Notes: generated by a model from the letters alone, not told the origin. Positions 26,494 to 37,929 are shown, counted from the stretch's first letter. The stretch: DNA of 64,000 nt from Pratylenchus scribneri (GCA_030063045.1 JAQSEB010000009.1:558001-622000), one strand, 5' to 3'. Numbers and translations are program-made.

Positions 26494-26684
26494 CTCAAAG
26501 GAATACTTTTAAATTTATTCACTCCCTTACATATTTCCCTGTAGCTTTACAAAATCCACTATAATTCGTTCAAAAATATCGAAAAATTAATGAGTTAGAC
26601 CAAAAAATTTACAAATTTTTGAGGTGTTAAAAAATAATTTCCCCATGTGGAATTAAAAAAGAATGTTCAAATTTTTTTAAATTT

Positions 26685-26927
26685 CTAACATTGATTGACC
26701 TCAATTGGATCATAAAGTCGCCAGAGTTGGTCACATTCCGTTTTGGCCTCCTCCGATTTAGCATAATTCTTCCAAATGCAGCCATTCATGCCTTTGCCTT
26801 CCAAATCCATTTCATTCCAAGCATCCTCCTGCCAACTATTGGAAGAAGAAACGGAATTGGCCAATTGTTGATGAAGGATAAATGGGAAGAAAAGAAAGAA
26901 TAAAAATTTGATGATGTTGAATTGCAT
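26685..26927 (-). CDS. Small secreted protein, 80 residues
   Basis: A single open frame of 80 codons begins with a strong signal peptide (MQFNIIKFLFFLFFPFILHQ, cleavage likely near residue 24). The mature part is polar and Trp-rich (SWQEDAWNEMDLEGKGMN) and contains three cysteines. I chose the internal ATG at 26927 because the frame upstream of it is read from the adjacent minisatellite. No family is recognised; size and secretion resemble effector-type peptides, which is inference only. Confidence 0.6.
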   Translation of the reverse strand: MQFNIIKFLFFLFFPFILHQQLANSVSSSNSWQEDAWNEMDLEGKGMNGCIWKNYAKSEEAKTECDQLWRLYDPIEVNQC

Positions 26928-27084
26928 TGTTTTGATGAAGAATGGGAGAGAAGGGTAAATTACGTTTTTTTGTTCTGTCAAAAAAAGGAGATATTTAAAA
27001 CTGAAAAAAAAACATTTAATTGAAAAGTGTATGTATATAGAATTTTTTAATGCAATAGGATGATCTCCTATTATACTTTTTTTT

Positions 27085-27680
27085 TGAAAATAATCACCAA
27101 AATGTGTTTTTCCTTTCCGGAAAATGTTCGCCAAAATGTGTTTTTCCTTTTCGGAAAATGTTCGCCAAAATGTGTTTTTCCTTTCGGAAAATGTTCGCCA
27201 AAATGTGTTTTCCTTTTCCGGAAAATGTTCGCCAAAATGTGTTTTCCCTTCCCGGAAATGTTTATCAAAATGTGTCCCTTTCCGGAAAATGTTCGCCAAA
27301 ATGTGTTTACCCTTTCCGGAAAATGTTCGCCAAATGTGTTTTTCCTTTCCGGAAAATGTTCGGCAAAATGTGTTTTTCCTTTCCGGAAAATGTTCTCCAA
27401 AATGTGTTTTTCCTTTGCGGAAGATGTTCGCCTAAATGTGTTTTCCCTTTCCGGAAAATGTTCGCAAAAATGTGTTTTTCCTTTCCAGAAAATGTTCGCC
27501 AAAATGTGTTTTTCCTTTCCGGAAAATGTTCGTCAAAATTTGTTTTCCCTTTCCGGAAAATCGCCAAAATGTGTTTTTTCTTTCCGGAAAATGTTCGCCA
27601 AAATTTGTCTTCCCTTTCCGGAAAAAGTTCGCGAAAATGTGTTTTTTCTTTCCAGAAAAGGGAAAATGTTCGCCAAAAAT
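27085..27680. repeat. Minisatellite, about 33-bp unit, about 17 copies
   Basis: Tandem units containing TTTCCGGAAAATGTTCGCCA, with unit length drifting between about 27 and 35 bp. All long open frames on both strands here are read through the repeat and have no independent support. Confidence 0.95.
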
Positions 27681-27824
27681 TTAATTCTTTCAAAAATGTA
27701 GCAAATTAAAGAGAAAATTTGTTTGATAAAAATTAAAAAAAAGGAATTTATTTAATTGCCAATTAATGGTACCATTTTTATTTCTTTTTAAAATTCTGCA
27801 AATGAACAGGAATGGAATGGGTAA

Positions 27825-28079
27825 TCTTCCTTTTGTCGACTCTCGCCTAAAATTGCCTCAGCTGCCACTCAAAGCAGCAGTTTTTTTGGAAAGAGCAAAA
27901 CATTCGATAATATTGATGAGGGTCTTAGTCCAAAGAGAAGAGAATTATTGAGCACGGCCAAAGACCAACTGTGGCCTAAATTTGGCTCACTCATCAGGGA
28001 AATGTGGAGGGAAAATGGAAATGGAACGCAACATTTTTTTTTCATTTTCCGTGTTCTTTCGTTTCTGCCAGAAAAATGA
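27825..28079 (+). pseudogene. Open stretch of 84 codons, possible exon of unknown gene
   Basis: A plus-strand frame without a start codon reads from just after a stop at 27822 to a stop at 28077-28079. It includes the protein-like string GLSPKRRELLSTAKDQLWPK and then FGSLIREMWRENGNG. A possible acceptor lies near 27855 (TTGCCTCAG). No partner exon was found on either side, so it may be a gene fragment. I do not recognise it. Confidence 0.3.
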
Positions 28080-29071
28080 TAAATTTGCTGCAAATACTGG
28101 AGGAAAAGGGGAATAAGAATTTTTTCGAATGAAATTGTTATTTATTCTTTTATTCCACATAAAAAAATAGTTGTTGGAAAAGGGCTGCTTTAAGTCAAAT
28201 CGAAGAAAGTGGCGAGAATAAATGGAAAGATGTTGGACTAAATAAGTTGGTGCGATTATCTTCAAAATGGAGATGTGAGAATGGCCGTGATCTCGAATGG
28301 AAGGAGAAAGTTCAAAGTAGGAAGAAGATAAAATAAGGAACGCAGATCTGAGCAGAAAGATGAATAAAAAATGAGGGGGCAAAAATTGGAAGAGGAAAAT
28401 TGATTTGTCCAATTGGAAAATCCAAAAATCACGTATGATGTATCCATCACAGAATTTTAAAAATGGAAAAAGCACATATGAAGTAATTTCATAGGAAAAG
28501 AGTTACATTCAAGTAATATTTAAAAATTAAAAAAATAAAATTTTATACTTCTAATGCTTTTTGTTTTTAATTTATTTTGCACATATTTGACGAATGTACT
28601 TTTTTAATATGTATGATTTTGGTTGATAAAAAAAATTGCAAAATGTACAAAGGGAAGTTTGTCGAATTAATTAAAAATTAAAATACAATTTTTGTCTGAA
28701 AATTTGTATAAAATTTTAAATTTTTTCTCAGTATTTAATTTTTTTTATATATTCCTCTTGCCATTGCATTAATAATTTTCTTCGAAAATATATGTTTCTA
28801 TGTAATAAAATTTGCGTGATTTATTCATTTTACATTTAATCAACTTTGATGAAATTTTTGAAGACAATTTTAAATTCTCATTATTTCCTTTTTAAATTTT
28901 ATCACAAAAGGATAGTAAATTTTCTTTCACTTTTTTGACACATTTGCTCAAAATTATAAAAAAAATTTTTGAATATTTAAAAAAATTTAGAAATTTCTAA
29001 GCATCGAAACATTAAATAAAATTATTTTATTTAGTGTTTTCCATTCTAGCATAAATTTTAACAATAATATT
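28080..29071. other. Intergenic, no gene seen
   Basis: AT-rich sequence upstream of the chemoreceptor gene. Open frames on the minus strand (27987-28475) are Ser/Phe/Leu-rich with no domain or supporting splice sites. I see no RNA gene. Confidence 0.5.
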
Positions 29072-30998
29072 ATGGAAGAAACATTTGTTAGCCCGAATAC
29101 CACTTTTATTGATCGTTTCCAAATTGGACTGCTTTATGTGTTCTCTTCATTAATTTTCTTTACCCTGCAATTTTCTATTTGCTTTGTAATTAAATTTTTA
29201 AAAAATTAATAAAAGGATAATGTGCCAAATAATTTTATTTTATTATAAAATATTAATAAATAATCATTTTTAAATTATTTAATTAAATTAATATTAAATT
29301 TCTTACATTTTTCTATTTAGTAATTATCAAATTTTAATAAATTAAATAAATTTATAATTTTTAATTTTTTTACTGAAATTACATTTTTTTTAAAGATTTT
29401 CCTCTTATACAAAGAATACCGTCAGAATCTCTGTTACCGTATAATGGCAATTAGTTCTCTGATAGATTGCATACAATTGGTAGCTCATGTTTACGGTGGA
29501 GTAATTGTAATCTTCAATGATTCATTTTCATTTCAATTGGAAAAGGTGATGTCTAAAAATTAAAATTTTTAATATAAAATTTATAATAAAAAAAAAATAA
29601 TATTCCTAATTTTATTAAGGCTAAAAAATTAATTTTTTTGTAATATTTTATAATTTTTTTTGTATAATAAATTTTTATTTTTTTTTATTAAATTTAAAAA
29701 TTTTAAAAAATTTGATTATTATAATTTAAAAATTAATTATATTTTATTCGAATTTTATTAAATTTAAAATTAAAATTTTATTATATTTTATAATTTTTTA
29801 ATAAAATTTATTTTAGTTTTTTGGCTGTCTATTGGAATCACTCTCAACCATTTCATTTTCATTTGCATTTTTATTGGCATTAAATCGATTGATAGTTTTT
29901 CTGCCCAAAAGCTTAAAATTTTTGAAAAAACAAAGAGAGCATCAATTATTCAATCTGCTAATTTTATTTTGTATCCTATTCGGATTGGTTATTCAAGTGA
30001 ATTTAAAAATTATAAATAATTGAATTAAATATAAATAATGAAATTAAATTAAAAAAACAAAATAATATAAGAAAATGTAAAATTAAAATATTTAAAAAAT
30101 AGTGAAATTAAATTAAAATATTTAATTTTCAGCTCCTTTTCTGCTTCTCTCCATTTGCAACTCTACGATTATCAATACACATGGAAATATTTATACTCGG
30201 AAAATGGCATCCAAATGTGGTTATGGCTTTATAAATTTGAAAGTTACGAACCATTACCAATTTTATTCATCACATTTTGCATTTATTTATCAATATTTGT
30301 ATTTCTTATTCATCAGGTTGACTAAAGCTTGATATAATAAATTTTTATTTTGTATTATAAAATTAATTTTTAAAAAAATACAAATATTTTTTTAATTGAA
30401 TTCTTCACAAATTATACATAATTATAAAATTTATAAAAAAAATTTTATTTTTAGAGAAAGATGGTGACGGCAAATTCGAATGATCGATCAAATTTTGCCA
30501 GTTTTTCCCAAAATGAATTACGTCTACTTGCACAGGCAGACATGATAAAATAATATAAAATATTAATTATTTTTGGAAAATTTATTTACATTTTAAATAA
30601 TATTGTCATTCTAAATTCTCGAATCATAAAAATTCAGGCATTTCCACAATTTGTTATGGAACTGTCAATAATAATGCTTTGGAATTGGTTCCGAATTCCA
30701 TATCCGGTTTTTCTAAACTTGCAATGGATTTTCTACAATGGCTACAAACCTTTAATATATCTAACAATGAACAAGTGATTTAATTTTTCATCATATAAAA
30801 ATATTATAATTTTTAAATATTTTGATTTTCTACAAATTAGATATTTATTTTTGCAGACCAATACGAAAAAAATTGCTGTACCTTTGGAGCTGCCGAACAA
30901 AGAAACCAATTAATTGCGATGTGGGAGCTAATAGAATTGTACCAGTGAAGAATGTTTTTTTCACACAAACCATCCCGCAATTAAACCAATTCCAATGA
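29072..30998 (+). pseudogene. Serpentine (7TM) chemoreceptor-like gene, apparently frameshifted
   Basis: Exons 29072-29185, 29396-29545, 29817 to about 30001, 30133-30316, 30455-30535, 30638-30774 and 30857-30998 encode a multi-pass membrane protein of nematode chemoreceptor type. Typical pieces are LLYVFSSLIFFTLQFSICF (TM1), FAFLLALNRLIVFLPK (TM3 and following loop), ILFITFCIYLSIFVFLIHQ (TM5) and YNGYKPLIYLTMNKPIRKK (TM7 end). Exon 3 to 4 cannot be joined in frame: the phase-0 donor leads into frame LLFCFSPFATLRLS and then a stop, while the rest of exon 4 is clearly coding one base over. The exon at 30455-30535 ends on a GC donor (CAG|GCAGAC). It is either a recent pseudogene, an assembly indel, or has an exon I missed. 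Confidence 0.75.
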
Positions 30999-31259
30999 CC
31001 ATGACAAATCTATACCAGAGAATATAAGAGTGATGGCAATTCTTGAAATAATAATTGTGGTAAAAAGATGAAAATTTTTGTGTATTATATAATGAAATAT
31101 TATTAATAAAAATAAACACAAAAATGAATCAGAAAGGATGGCCAAACTAATAAATATTTTTAATTCGCATTGAACTCTGCACAAAAATGAAGTCATTGAT
31201 TTTGCACTTACCCCTTTAGTTTTACAACTAAAATAAATAAATAAATATCCAATAAAAAC

Positions 31260-31474
31260 TAGAGTCCGGTTTTTCAGATTTGCCGGGCCCGGGTACCCGG
31301 GTTTTTATTCAAAATTTTTCCGGACCGGGCCCGGAAACCCGGGTTTTCCCGGGCCCGGACCCAGTTTTTCCCGGGCCCTGACCCGGGAAAACCCGGGATT
31401 GCCTCAAATGACCCGGGTTCCGGGCCTGGGCCCGGGTAAAAGCCGGGTCGGGCCCGGCCCCGGTCCGGACTCTA
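31260..31474. mobile_element. GC-rich non-autonomous DNA transposon with 8-bp target duplication
   Basis: A 215-bp element bounded by TAGAGTCCGG and its inverse CCGGACTCTA. The interior is almost entirely palindromic GGGCCCGG/ACCCGGG text, in sharp contrast to its AT-rich surroundings. It is flanked on both sides by ATAAAAAC (31252-31259 and 31475-31482), a perfect 8-bp duplication as left by hAT-type elements. Confidence 0.92.
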
Positions 31475-31782
31475 ATAAAAACCTAGCAAATACGCTAGAA
31501 AAGAAATAAATGGAAAAATAATATTGAAAATAAGGTTTTTTTTAATATCAAAAATTATCCCAAAAAATATTTATCGAAAATTTTGATGCATATATAAAAA
31601 TACTCGATTGTTTTAAAATATTTATAAAATAGAAAATAATTAGTGAAAATTGGGACAACATAAAAAATAGGTTAACAGGAATAAAAGTAAAATTCGTTAG
31701 AAAAAATATCGATAATCACATCCATTTGATCCCGAAGAAAAAGAAATATAGTATCCAGAGTATCCATCAAAATCGTTAAAAA

Positions 31783-32099
31783 TTAAAATCCAAATCCAGA
31801 AAATCCACCACCTGATGATCCCATAGCATAGGCTGTTAAGCCAAAGCCACCATTTCCGCCGGTGTATGCGCCGCTATAATTGCCACCACCATTGGTGTTG
31901 GCGCGACCAGCACCGGTGTATTGGTTTTGGTCGCCACCATCAATTTTTTCACCTGTGTATATGTCGGAAAAACCACCGTGGCCTGCTGAAAATAAATTTA
32001 TGTTATTTAAATATCAATAATAATAGGATACGGTTATTAAATACCGTCAATTGGGAACCCTTGGCCATACTTTTGGTCATTATCAATTAACAAGGAAAA
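31783..32099 (-). CDS. Gly-rich secreted-type protein, last two exons
   Basis: Exons 32045-32099 and 31783-31985 join in phase 1 and give a C-terminal part of 84 residues: DNDQKYGQGFPID, then a Gly/Tyr/Asn-rich tail (GAGRANTNGGGNYSGAYTGG; ending GGGFSGFGF). Gly/Tyr-rich repeats of this kind occur in nematode cuticle-associated and antimicrobial-type secreted proteins. I found no exon with a start codon or signal peptide upstream; 32100-32540 holds only repeats of GCCATATTTTT. The gene is therefore incomplete in my reading, or broken. Confidence 0.6.
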
Positions 32100-32541
32100 C
32101 TAATCAATTTCCGGGAAGATGATATGGAAAAATATAGAATTTATAGTCCTCAGTTCTCAATTCTGGATTCTAAAACCGAAAAGTGCAAAATAATGACCCA
32201 AATAAGCCTAAATCAGGTGACCTAATTGCCATATTTTACATTTGCCATATTTTTGAGATTTTGGCAAATTGGAAATTTCTCTTGTGAGGCAATTTTTAGC
32301 TGAAATTTTTCGCTGTGTGGCCATTTTTGAGAATTAAAACTTGCTAAAGAAAGTGAAAAAAAAAGGAAAAATATTAAAGAAAAAATGTTTTTGAATCAAA
32401 TTTCTATAGAATTTTAAGCTTTTTAAGTAATTCCATATTTTTAAAAAAAATGCCATATTTTTGCCATATTTTTCAGGGCTTATGCCATATTTTTGGTCAG
32501 GTGAATAGGTCACCCTGGCCTTAAATCTTCCTATGTTTCAC

Positions 32542-34556
32542 TCAACCATATAGTAAGTATATTGTACGTTTATATTCTTGTCCTTTTGGCAAAGTTGCAT
32601 CAATGAGCATCACTTCATCTTTTATTTGCAAAATCTGGAATGGTTGCCGATAATCGCTGCGTTTGTTAAATTTGTATTTTGGATCGATTTGTTTAATCAA
32701 TTCTAGCAGAAAATAGATCAAATATTCCGCATCGGACATTCCATCGCGATATGTCTCCAATTTGGATGCTTTCCTTACATTTTTTTCCCAAAATTTCATT
32801 CGGGTTGGGAAATAGCATACGTCTAAAAATAAGAAACTGATTATCAGTTAGTCATTTACAGAGAATGTCATCAAAAGTTTCCTATAGTAATGTCGTGTTT
32901 ATACATAGATCAGTAATTTTTTTCCATTTCTCGAGATTCTTAGAAAATCTTTTCCAAACTAAACAATTTATAAATATCATTAAATAAAAAAAAAATACAA
33001 TCTATTATTTTTTTAAAAAAAATTACAAAAGCTTTCAAAAAATTTCAAAATAAATTTTTTTCTACAAATTATATAAAATTATTCAAAAATAGAAAAATAT
33101 TGATGAATATGGGATATGGGTTTAAAATTTCATGTAAATGAACTAAAATACCGATAAAAACATATTCGTTATTTATCATGCTATTTTATGTTCAAAAATA
33201 TAAATCTTGGCCGTAATAACTACTAGTAAAAAAATCGATTGAAAATACACATACAATACAAATAAACATACCAATGGACATTAGTGCATAATCGAGTGCC
33301 CGAATCCAAATTTGTCTGTACGCATTTCGGGCCTCGCCAAATGTAATAATTTTTCGTAAATCCGTTAAAGCAAATGAGCTCTGACCCTTCGGGAATGCAA
33401 AATAATTCGATCGTTTAGCATCTTTATTGTATTCCTTCACTAATTGTTCAACATATTTTTTCCCAAGTTCTGTTTTTGCATGCTTCTGCCATTTATAATC
33501 AGCATAATCGAATTCACCATGTATAAATTTGGCCACTTTTATACAAATTTTATCATAATCATCTTTGTATTTGGCATCGACATTCTATTATGGAAATATT
33601 TTCATGTAATATTTTTTGGATGTTTATTAGTTATATTCACCTATGATTTATTCAACTTTTTTAAAATATAGCGTAAATCTTCTTTAACTAACGAGGCGGG
33701 GATGTGGCCGGAATTCCGAATTCTCCGTCTCGAAACCAGAAATTTCGGTGTTTTTGTTCCGTTCCTATTTTTTGCACTTCGGTTCCGATTTGGAATTCCG
33801 AAAAATTTTTGGACTATTTTCATCCAAAAATTGAAATATTTATTAAAACTATCCATTTTTTACTTAAATTTCTCTCTTTTTCTTTAGGAATGGGTCCTTT
33901 TTCACCAAAGAATGCTGTTATATTTACAATTTTATTTTATAGCTAAATATTAATATCCTATAAACCGAAAAATATAAAAATTAACTTGTTAGAGTATATT
34001 TTAATAATAATTAATATTAATTATACTTTGTAATGTGCGCACAAATTGTTCAATTCGTTTTCCATATTTATGCCGAGCACTTTGTTAAAACCAAATATAT
34101 TTTCCTGTCTGGTCAGATTTCTCTTCTTCATACATTATTTTATAAGTGTCGTCGTGTGGAAGTGGAACCGATTTTTGTCCATCATTTTTGTCAGATAAAA
34201 ATTTAAAAAATTTGTTCAGCTCGAAATTTGGAATCGCTAAATTAATTTGAATAAATTTTAATTTGAAATTTATTAAATTATTAAATTTATTATTAATAAT
34301 TATAAATTATAATTTTATTTATGGAAATGAAATAGTAAAAAAATATTACGAAAATTTTTTAAATATTTAATTAAAAAAAAATATTACATCTTTTATCCAA
34401 TTTAATTTTATGCTCAACAAAATTTCGCAAATTCCGAAATATTGGCAAAAATGTGTGCTCTGCTTCTTCCCTTTGTTGTTCACCAAAATCCATAAACAAT
34501 GTTGTTTTGAGCAAAATGACCGCCATTATATAAGCAGCCTTTTTGTTAAACATCAT
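32542..34556 (-). CDS. Uncharacterised secreted protein, about 309 residues
   Basis: Exons 34388-34556, 34027-34236, 33272-33584 and 32542-32822. The N-terminus MMFNKKAAYIMAVILLKTTL looks like a signal peptide or anchor. Later strings are NIFGFNKVLGINMENELNNL, YDKICIKVAKFIHGEFDYAD and YRDGMSDAEYLIYFLLELIK. Within exon 2 the frame changes: the first part reads SDKNDGQKSVPLPHDDTYK and the second part, one base off, reads NIFGFNKV to a phase-0 donor. A 43-nt intron starting at GTTCCACTTCC and ending GTATGAAG would restore the frame exactly; otherwise it is a frameshift. I do not recognise the family. Confidence 0.68.
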
Positions 34557-34571
34557 ATTTAGCGCTAAAAA

Positions 34572-34735
34572 TGTACTATTAAATTATTATTATTTTATTA
34601 TTATATTTATTATTATTATTTATTATTATCATTTATTATTATTTATTATTATCAATTTTATTTATCATTTTTATTTATCATTTTTTATTTATTATTTTTA
34701 TCAATTATTATTTATTATTATTATCCATGGAATAT
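34572..34735. repeat. TTA-rich microsatellite
   Basis: About 160 bp of imperfect TTA/TTTA repeats just upstream of the start codon of the secreted-protein gene that ends at 34556. Open frames here are only Ile/Phe/Tyr strings. Confidence 0.9.
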
Positions 34736-34744
34736 TATTGGATA

Positions 34745-34890
34745 GTATTATTTAATTTGCCGAAAAAACATTGAAAGTTGTTCAAATCTGTTTATCGAAA
34801 TTTATTTTATTGGACACTCTTATATACCTATTGAAAGTTCTCGTCGAGAGCATCAATTGATATAATAGAATTTGTCACGCAAAAAGATGG
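34745..34890. mobile_element. Remnant of the GCGAAAAAACATTGAAA foldback family
   Basis: TATTTAATTTGCCGAAAAAA followed by CATTGAAAGTTG matches the left end of the element at 25793. The CTCGTCGAGAG palindrome and TATAATAGAATTTGTCACG resemble its interior. The opposite terminus is not clear, so this seems truncated. Confidence 0.6.
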
Positions 34891-35084
34891 AATGTTCAAA
34901 TAAGGTTTGAATTTTTTCTTTAATTTAAAAATTGCCAAAATATTACTCACAATAAAAAGGCAAAAATTTAAAAATAAAAAAAAAAATTATTTTTAAATGA
35001 TAGATTAACATATTTTTATCATTTTAAAAATTATTTGATTCAATTACAATTAAAAGTAAACTTTTTATGATTTTTTAACTGCTA

Positions 35085-35335
35085 AATCCTGCCTCCGACT
35101 TGGATTTAATTTCTCCTTATAAAAATAAATCCCGATTTATTGGAAAAAGATGAGAATATGAAAATTGGCTTTAAGGTTCTAAATCGCGATTTAGGGGAAC
35201 TTAAATAGCGATTTATCGATTTTAGCTTAAATCGCGATTTAAAATCCGAAGATGAGAATATCGATTTAGAAAATTAAATCGCGATTTAAGAAATAAATCC
35301 GTATTTAGCAATAAATCTCTGGAGATTGAGAATCT
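35085..35335. repeat. Cluster of AAATCGCGATTTA palindromes
   Basis: At least four copies of a perfect palindrome around TTAAATCGCGATTTAA or its variants (ATAGCGATTTAT, AAATCCCGATTTA) lie within 250 bp. The whole stretch has weak inverted symmetry. No coding potential is seen. Confidence 0.75.
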
Positions 35336-35389
35336 CAGTTTTAACTTGTTTAATCGATGTAAAATTTAAGAATATGTGATGATATGAAT

Positions 35390-36398
35390 TTAAAACCAAC
35401 TAATTCCTTTTGGCTGTTTGGGCACGCAACAAATGAATTCTGATGGAATGAACATATTCCTTTCAAAATTGTATCGACATGTGGCTGTCATTCCCTCAAA
35501 TTCTGAGCATTTTTCATGTTCGGCATTGGGCTGAACTCCGTGTTTTGCATATTCCTCATGGTTGTCTGGTTTACAGGGTACAGCTAATCTGCTCTCTTCT
35601 GGAAGGCAACCTATGCAAAAAAATGGGAATTTATTCATAATTAATAGGGTCTCTGAATTTGGTGCTGCTCCGATATTTGCGCATTCTCCCAAAAATGACA
35701 TTTGCGCATAAAAAAATAATTTTAAAAAAATCCAATTAACAGAAAAATCATTTTATTTTTATTTTGGCTTGTCCAAGGCATAACTGGCATTAACTATATA
35801 TAAAAAATTAGATGCATTTCACATTAAAATAGAAAATAGTTATCCATAAATTATTGCATGGGAACAAAATATATGCTAAAATGTCGCCTTTCTCATCAGT
35901 CTTTGAGAATTGGAATTAAATTTTTAACATATTTCTTCCATTAATCTATATATGGGTTCCTAGGTATATAAATAATGTTTTTATGATAGTTGGAGTGTTT
36001 TAAAATAATTTTATTTTGCATATTTTCCCATTTTTTAAGATTGTCCTTCAAAAATGCAACAAAATTTGCATATTTTAAGAAATTTTTCCGAAATTTGCAT
36101 ATTTTGGCATGGCACTTTTTAGTGCATATATAAATCAGTACTCTATTCATTATCGAGAGCTATAGTCAAAAAATAATGAAAATACCTCTAGAATAGTAAG
36201 CAACAGGATGATTCTCCTCTTTGTTCAAAACGGCTTTTTGCCCATTGTGTGGATCATGTTTGCCATCGGCAGAGGTTTTTTCCACAAAATTAACTGTAAA
36301 TTATTAAATTATTCAAAAATTTTTATACAATTTTTACCGTTTATGATTAAAATTACGATTAAAGGAATTATTCCATTCATTTTTGATGATCCAAGCAT
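35390..36398 (-). CDS. Secreted cysteine-rich protein, 154 residues
   Basis: Exons 36338-36398, 36186-36293 and 35390-35685 join in phase. The first encodes a hydrophobic leader (MLGSSKMNGIIPLIVILIIN). The second is polar (VEKTSADGKHDPHNGQKAVL). The last carries eight cysteines and ends with C-x4-5-CRYNF and EFICCVP. The closing C...C-aromatic...CC arrangement resembles the lustrin/WR1-type cysteine-rich units common in nematode secreted proteins, but the match is loose. The acceptor of exon 3 (TTTGGGAG) is weak. Function unknown. Confidence 0.7.
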
Positions 36399-36515
36399 AA
36401 TTTAAGGAATAATTTGATTAATCGAATAATAATAATGATAATGAATCCCAAAATAAAAAAGAATAAAATGGAACTTTTTAGAAAATATAGCATTTTACCC
36501 ATTTTCATGAGAGAT

Positions 36516-37210
36516 TTTATGCCATATAACAAAATATTTTCACAAATGATCTTCGTAAATTATATGGGGGATAATCAACTGCAGAATGGCGCACGCGACC
36601 AAAAACATTGAGAGAGAGAGAGAGAGGATTTTGGCCATTCGCCATTGTGCCTTCGATTGGGCAATTGAATGGGCCTCTGAATGCCGAAAATAAAATCCCG
36701 GGAGATCTTAGAAAAGTTTATGGGTGATCATTGTGAATGAAATCGGCTGCGCCTTATTTCAAGGGAGATTTTATGCCGAATAACAAAATATTTTTACCAG
36801 TGATCTTCGTAAATGTTTATGTGTGATAATCAAATTCAGCAGAATGGCGCACGCGACCTAAATAGAGAGAGAGAGAGGATTTTGTCCATTCGCCATTGTG
36901 CCTTCGATTGGGCAATTGAATGGGCCTCTGAATGCCGAAAATAAAATCCCGGGAGATCTTAGAAAAGTTTATGGGTGATCATTGTGAATGAAATCGGCTG
37001 CGCCTTATTTCAAGGGAGATTTTATGCCGAATAACAAAATATTTTTACCAGTGATCTTCGTAAATGTTTATGTGTGATAATCAAATTCAGCAGAATGGCG
37101 CACGCGACCAAAATATAGAGAGAGAGAGAGAGGATTTTGGCCATTCGCCATTGTGCCTTCGATTGGGCAATTGAATGGGCCTCTGAAATAAAATCGCGGG
37201 TGATCAATGT
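36516..37210. repeat. Tandem triplication of a 250-bp unit carrying a signal-peptide-like ORF
   Basis: Three units begin near 36516, 36772 and 37021 (period about 250-256 bp) and share GATCTTCGTAAAT, GGCGCACGCGACC, a GA microsatellite and CATTCGCCATTGTGCC. On the minus strand each unit has an ATG followed by a Leu/Ser-rich leader: MAKILSLSLSMFLVACAILQ in the first, a broken version in the second (stop after 17 codons) and MAKILSLSLYILVACAILLN in the third. These may be decayed copies of a leader exon. Confidence 0.8.
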
Positions 37211-37578
37211 GAATGTATCAGCTACAGAATGGCGAGCGAGGCCAAAAAATATTGAGTTGGAAAGTTGGCCATTTGTGCTCGTATGCCGTCGATTTTAGTC
37301 TTATGTTAGAGTTTTCCATAGCCTGCAGGCACATATCCAGGATTTTGGATAGTGGGGGGATGGTGGCCCATGTAAAAAAATTTACCCCAAGTAAAAATTT
37401 TAGTATAAAAATTTGTCTCGCAGGGTAAAATTTTGGCCAAAAAGCCCCGCTAGGCAAACTTTTGGTTCTCCACCCCCCCCCCCCCTAAATACGTGCCTGA
37501 GAGCCTGATTGTGAGATGCATTTTTCTTCCAACTGCCATTCTTTTTGGGTAAGCTAGTATCGGTGCCAATTTTTTAAC

Positions 37579-37752
37579 ATTTTGTTGGCTCTCTTTTATT
37601 GCCCTCTTCATGAGCCATTTCAGAGCTTTTTTGAATCGCTCATGCACCATTTTGTCCACAACATCTGCTGTCATTTCATCACTTTGTTCCAAATAAAGCG
37701 AATAATTTTGGCAAAATTGGCGCACTCGCTCGTAAAGCGAATTTTCTTCATC
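37579..37752 (-). pseudogene. Exon fragment of an unrecognised protein
   Basis: Bounded by a good acceptor (TTTAAAG) and a GTTAAA donor, this 174-bp exon reads 58 residues with balanced composition (DEENSLYERVRQFCQNYSLY; MVHERFKKALKWLMKRAIKE). A second coding-like piece upstream at about 37833-37900 (ELELEEAAKRILAFPIQYW) runs into a stop. I found no start or end, so it is probably a gene remnant between repeats and the duplicated chemoreceptor exons. Confidence 0.4.
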
Positions 37753-37929
37753 CTTTAAAGTGGAATTTTTAGGCAGAAATTAAGTGACCAATGCAATGAT
37801 GCTGCCCAAATTGACTTCACTTTCAAGCAATGGTCCAATATTGGATTGGAAAAGCCAAAATCCGCTTGGCAGCTTCCTCCAATTCCAATTCATTATAATA
37901 TTTTGTACCAATCAAAAAAACTTCTTGTG

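Noticed and set aside
27060..27709. Several 80-213-codon open frames on both strands
   Set aside because: All are read through the minisatellite at 27085-27680; peptides are translations of the repeat unit with no independent sequence.
33641..33946. Overlapping ORFs on both strands with GGAATTCCGAA palindromes
   Set aside because: The region looks like a small inverted-repeat remnant (CCGGAATTCCGAATTC against TTGGAATTCCGAAAA) inside an intron; frames on both strands are equally open.
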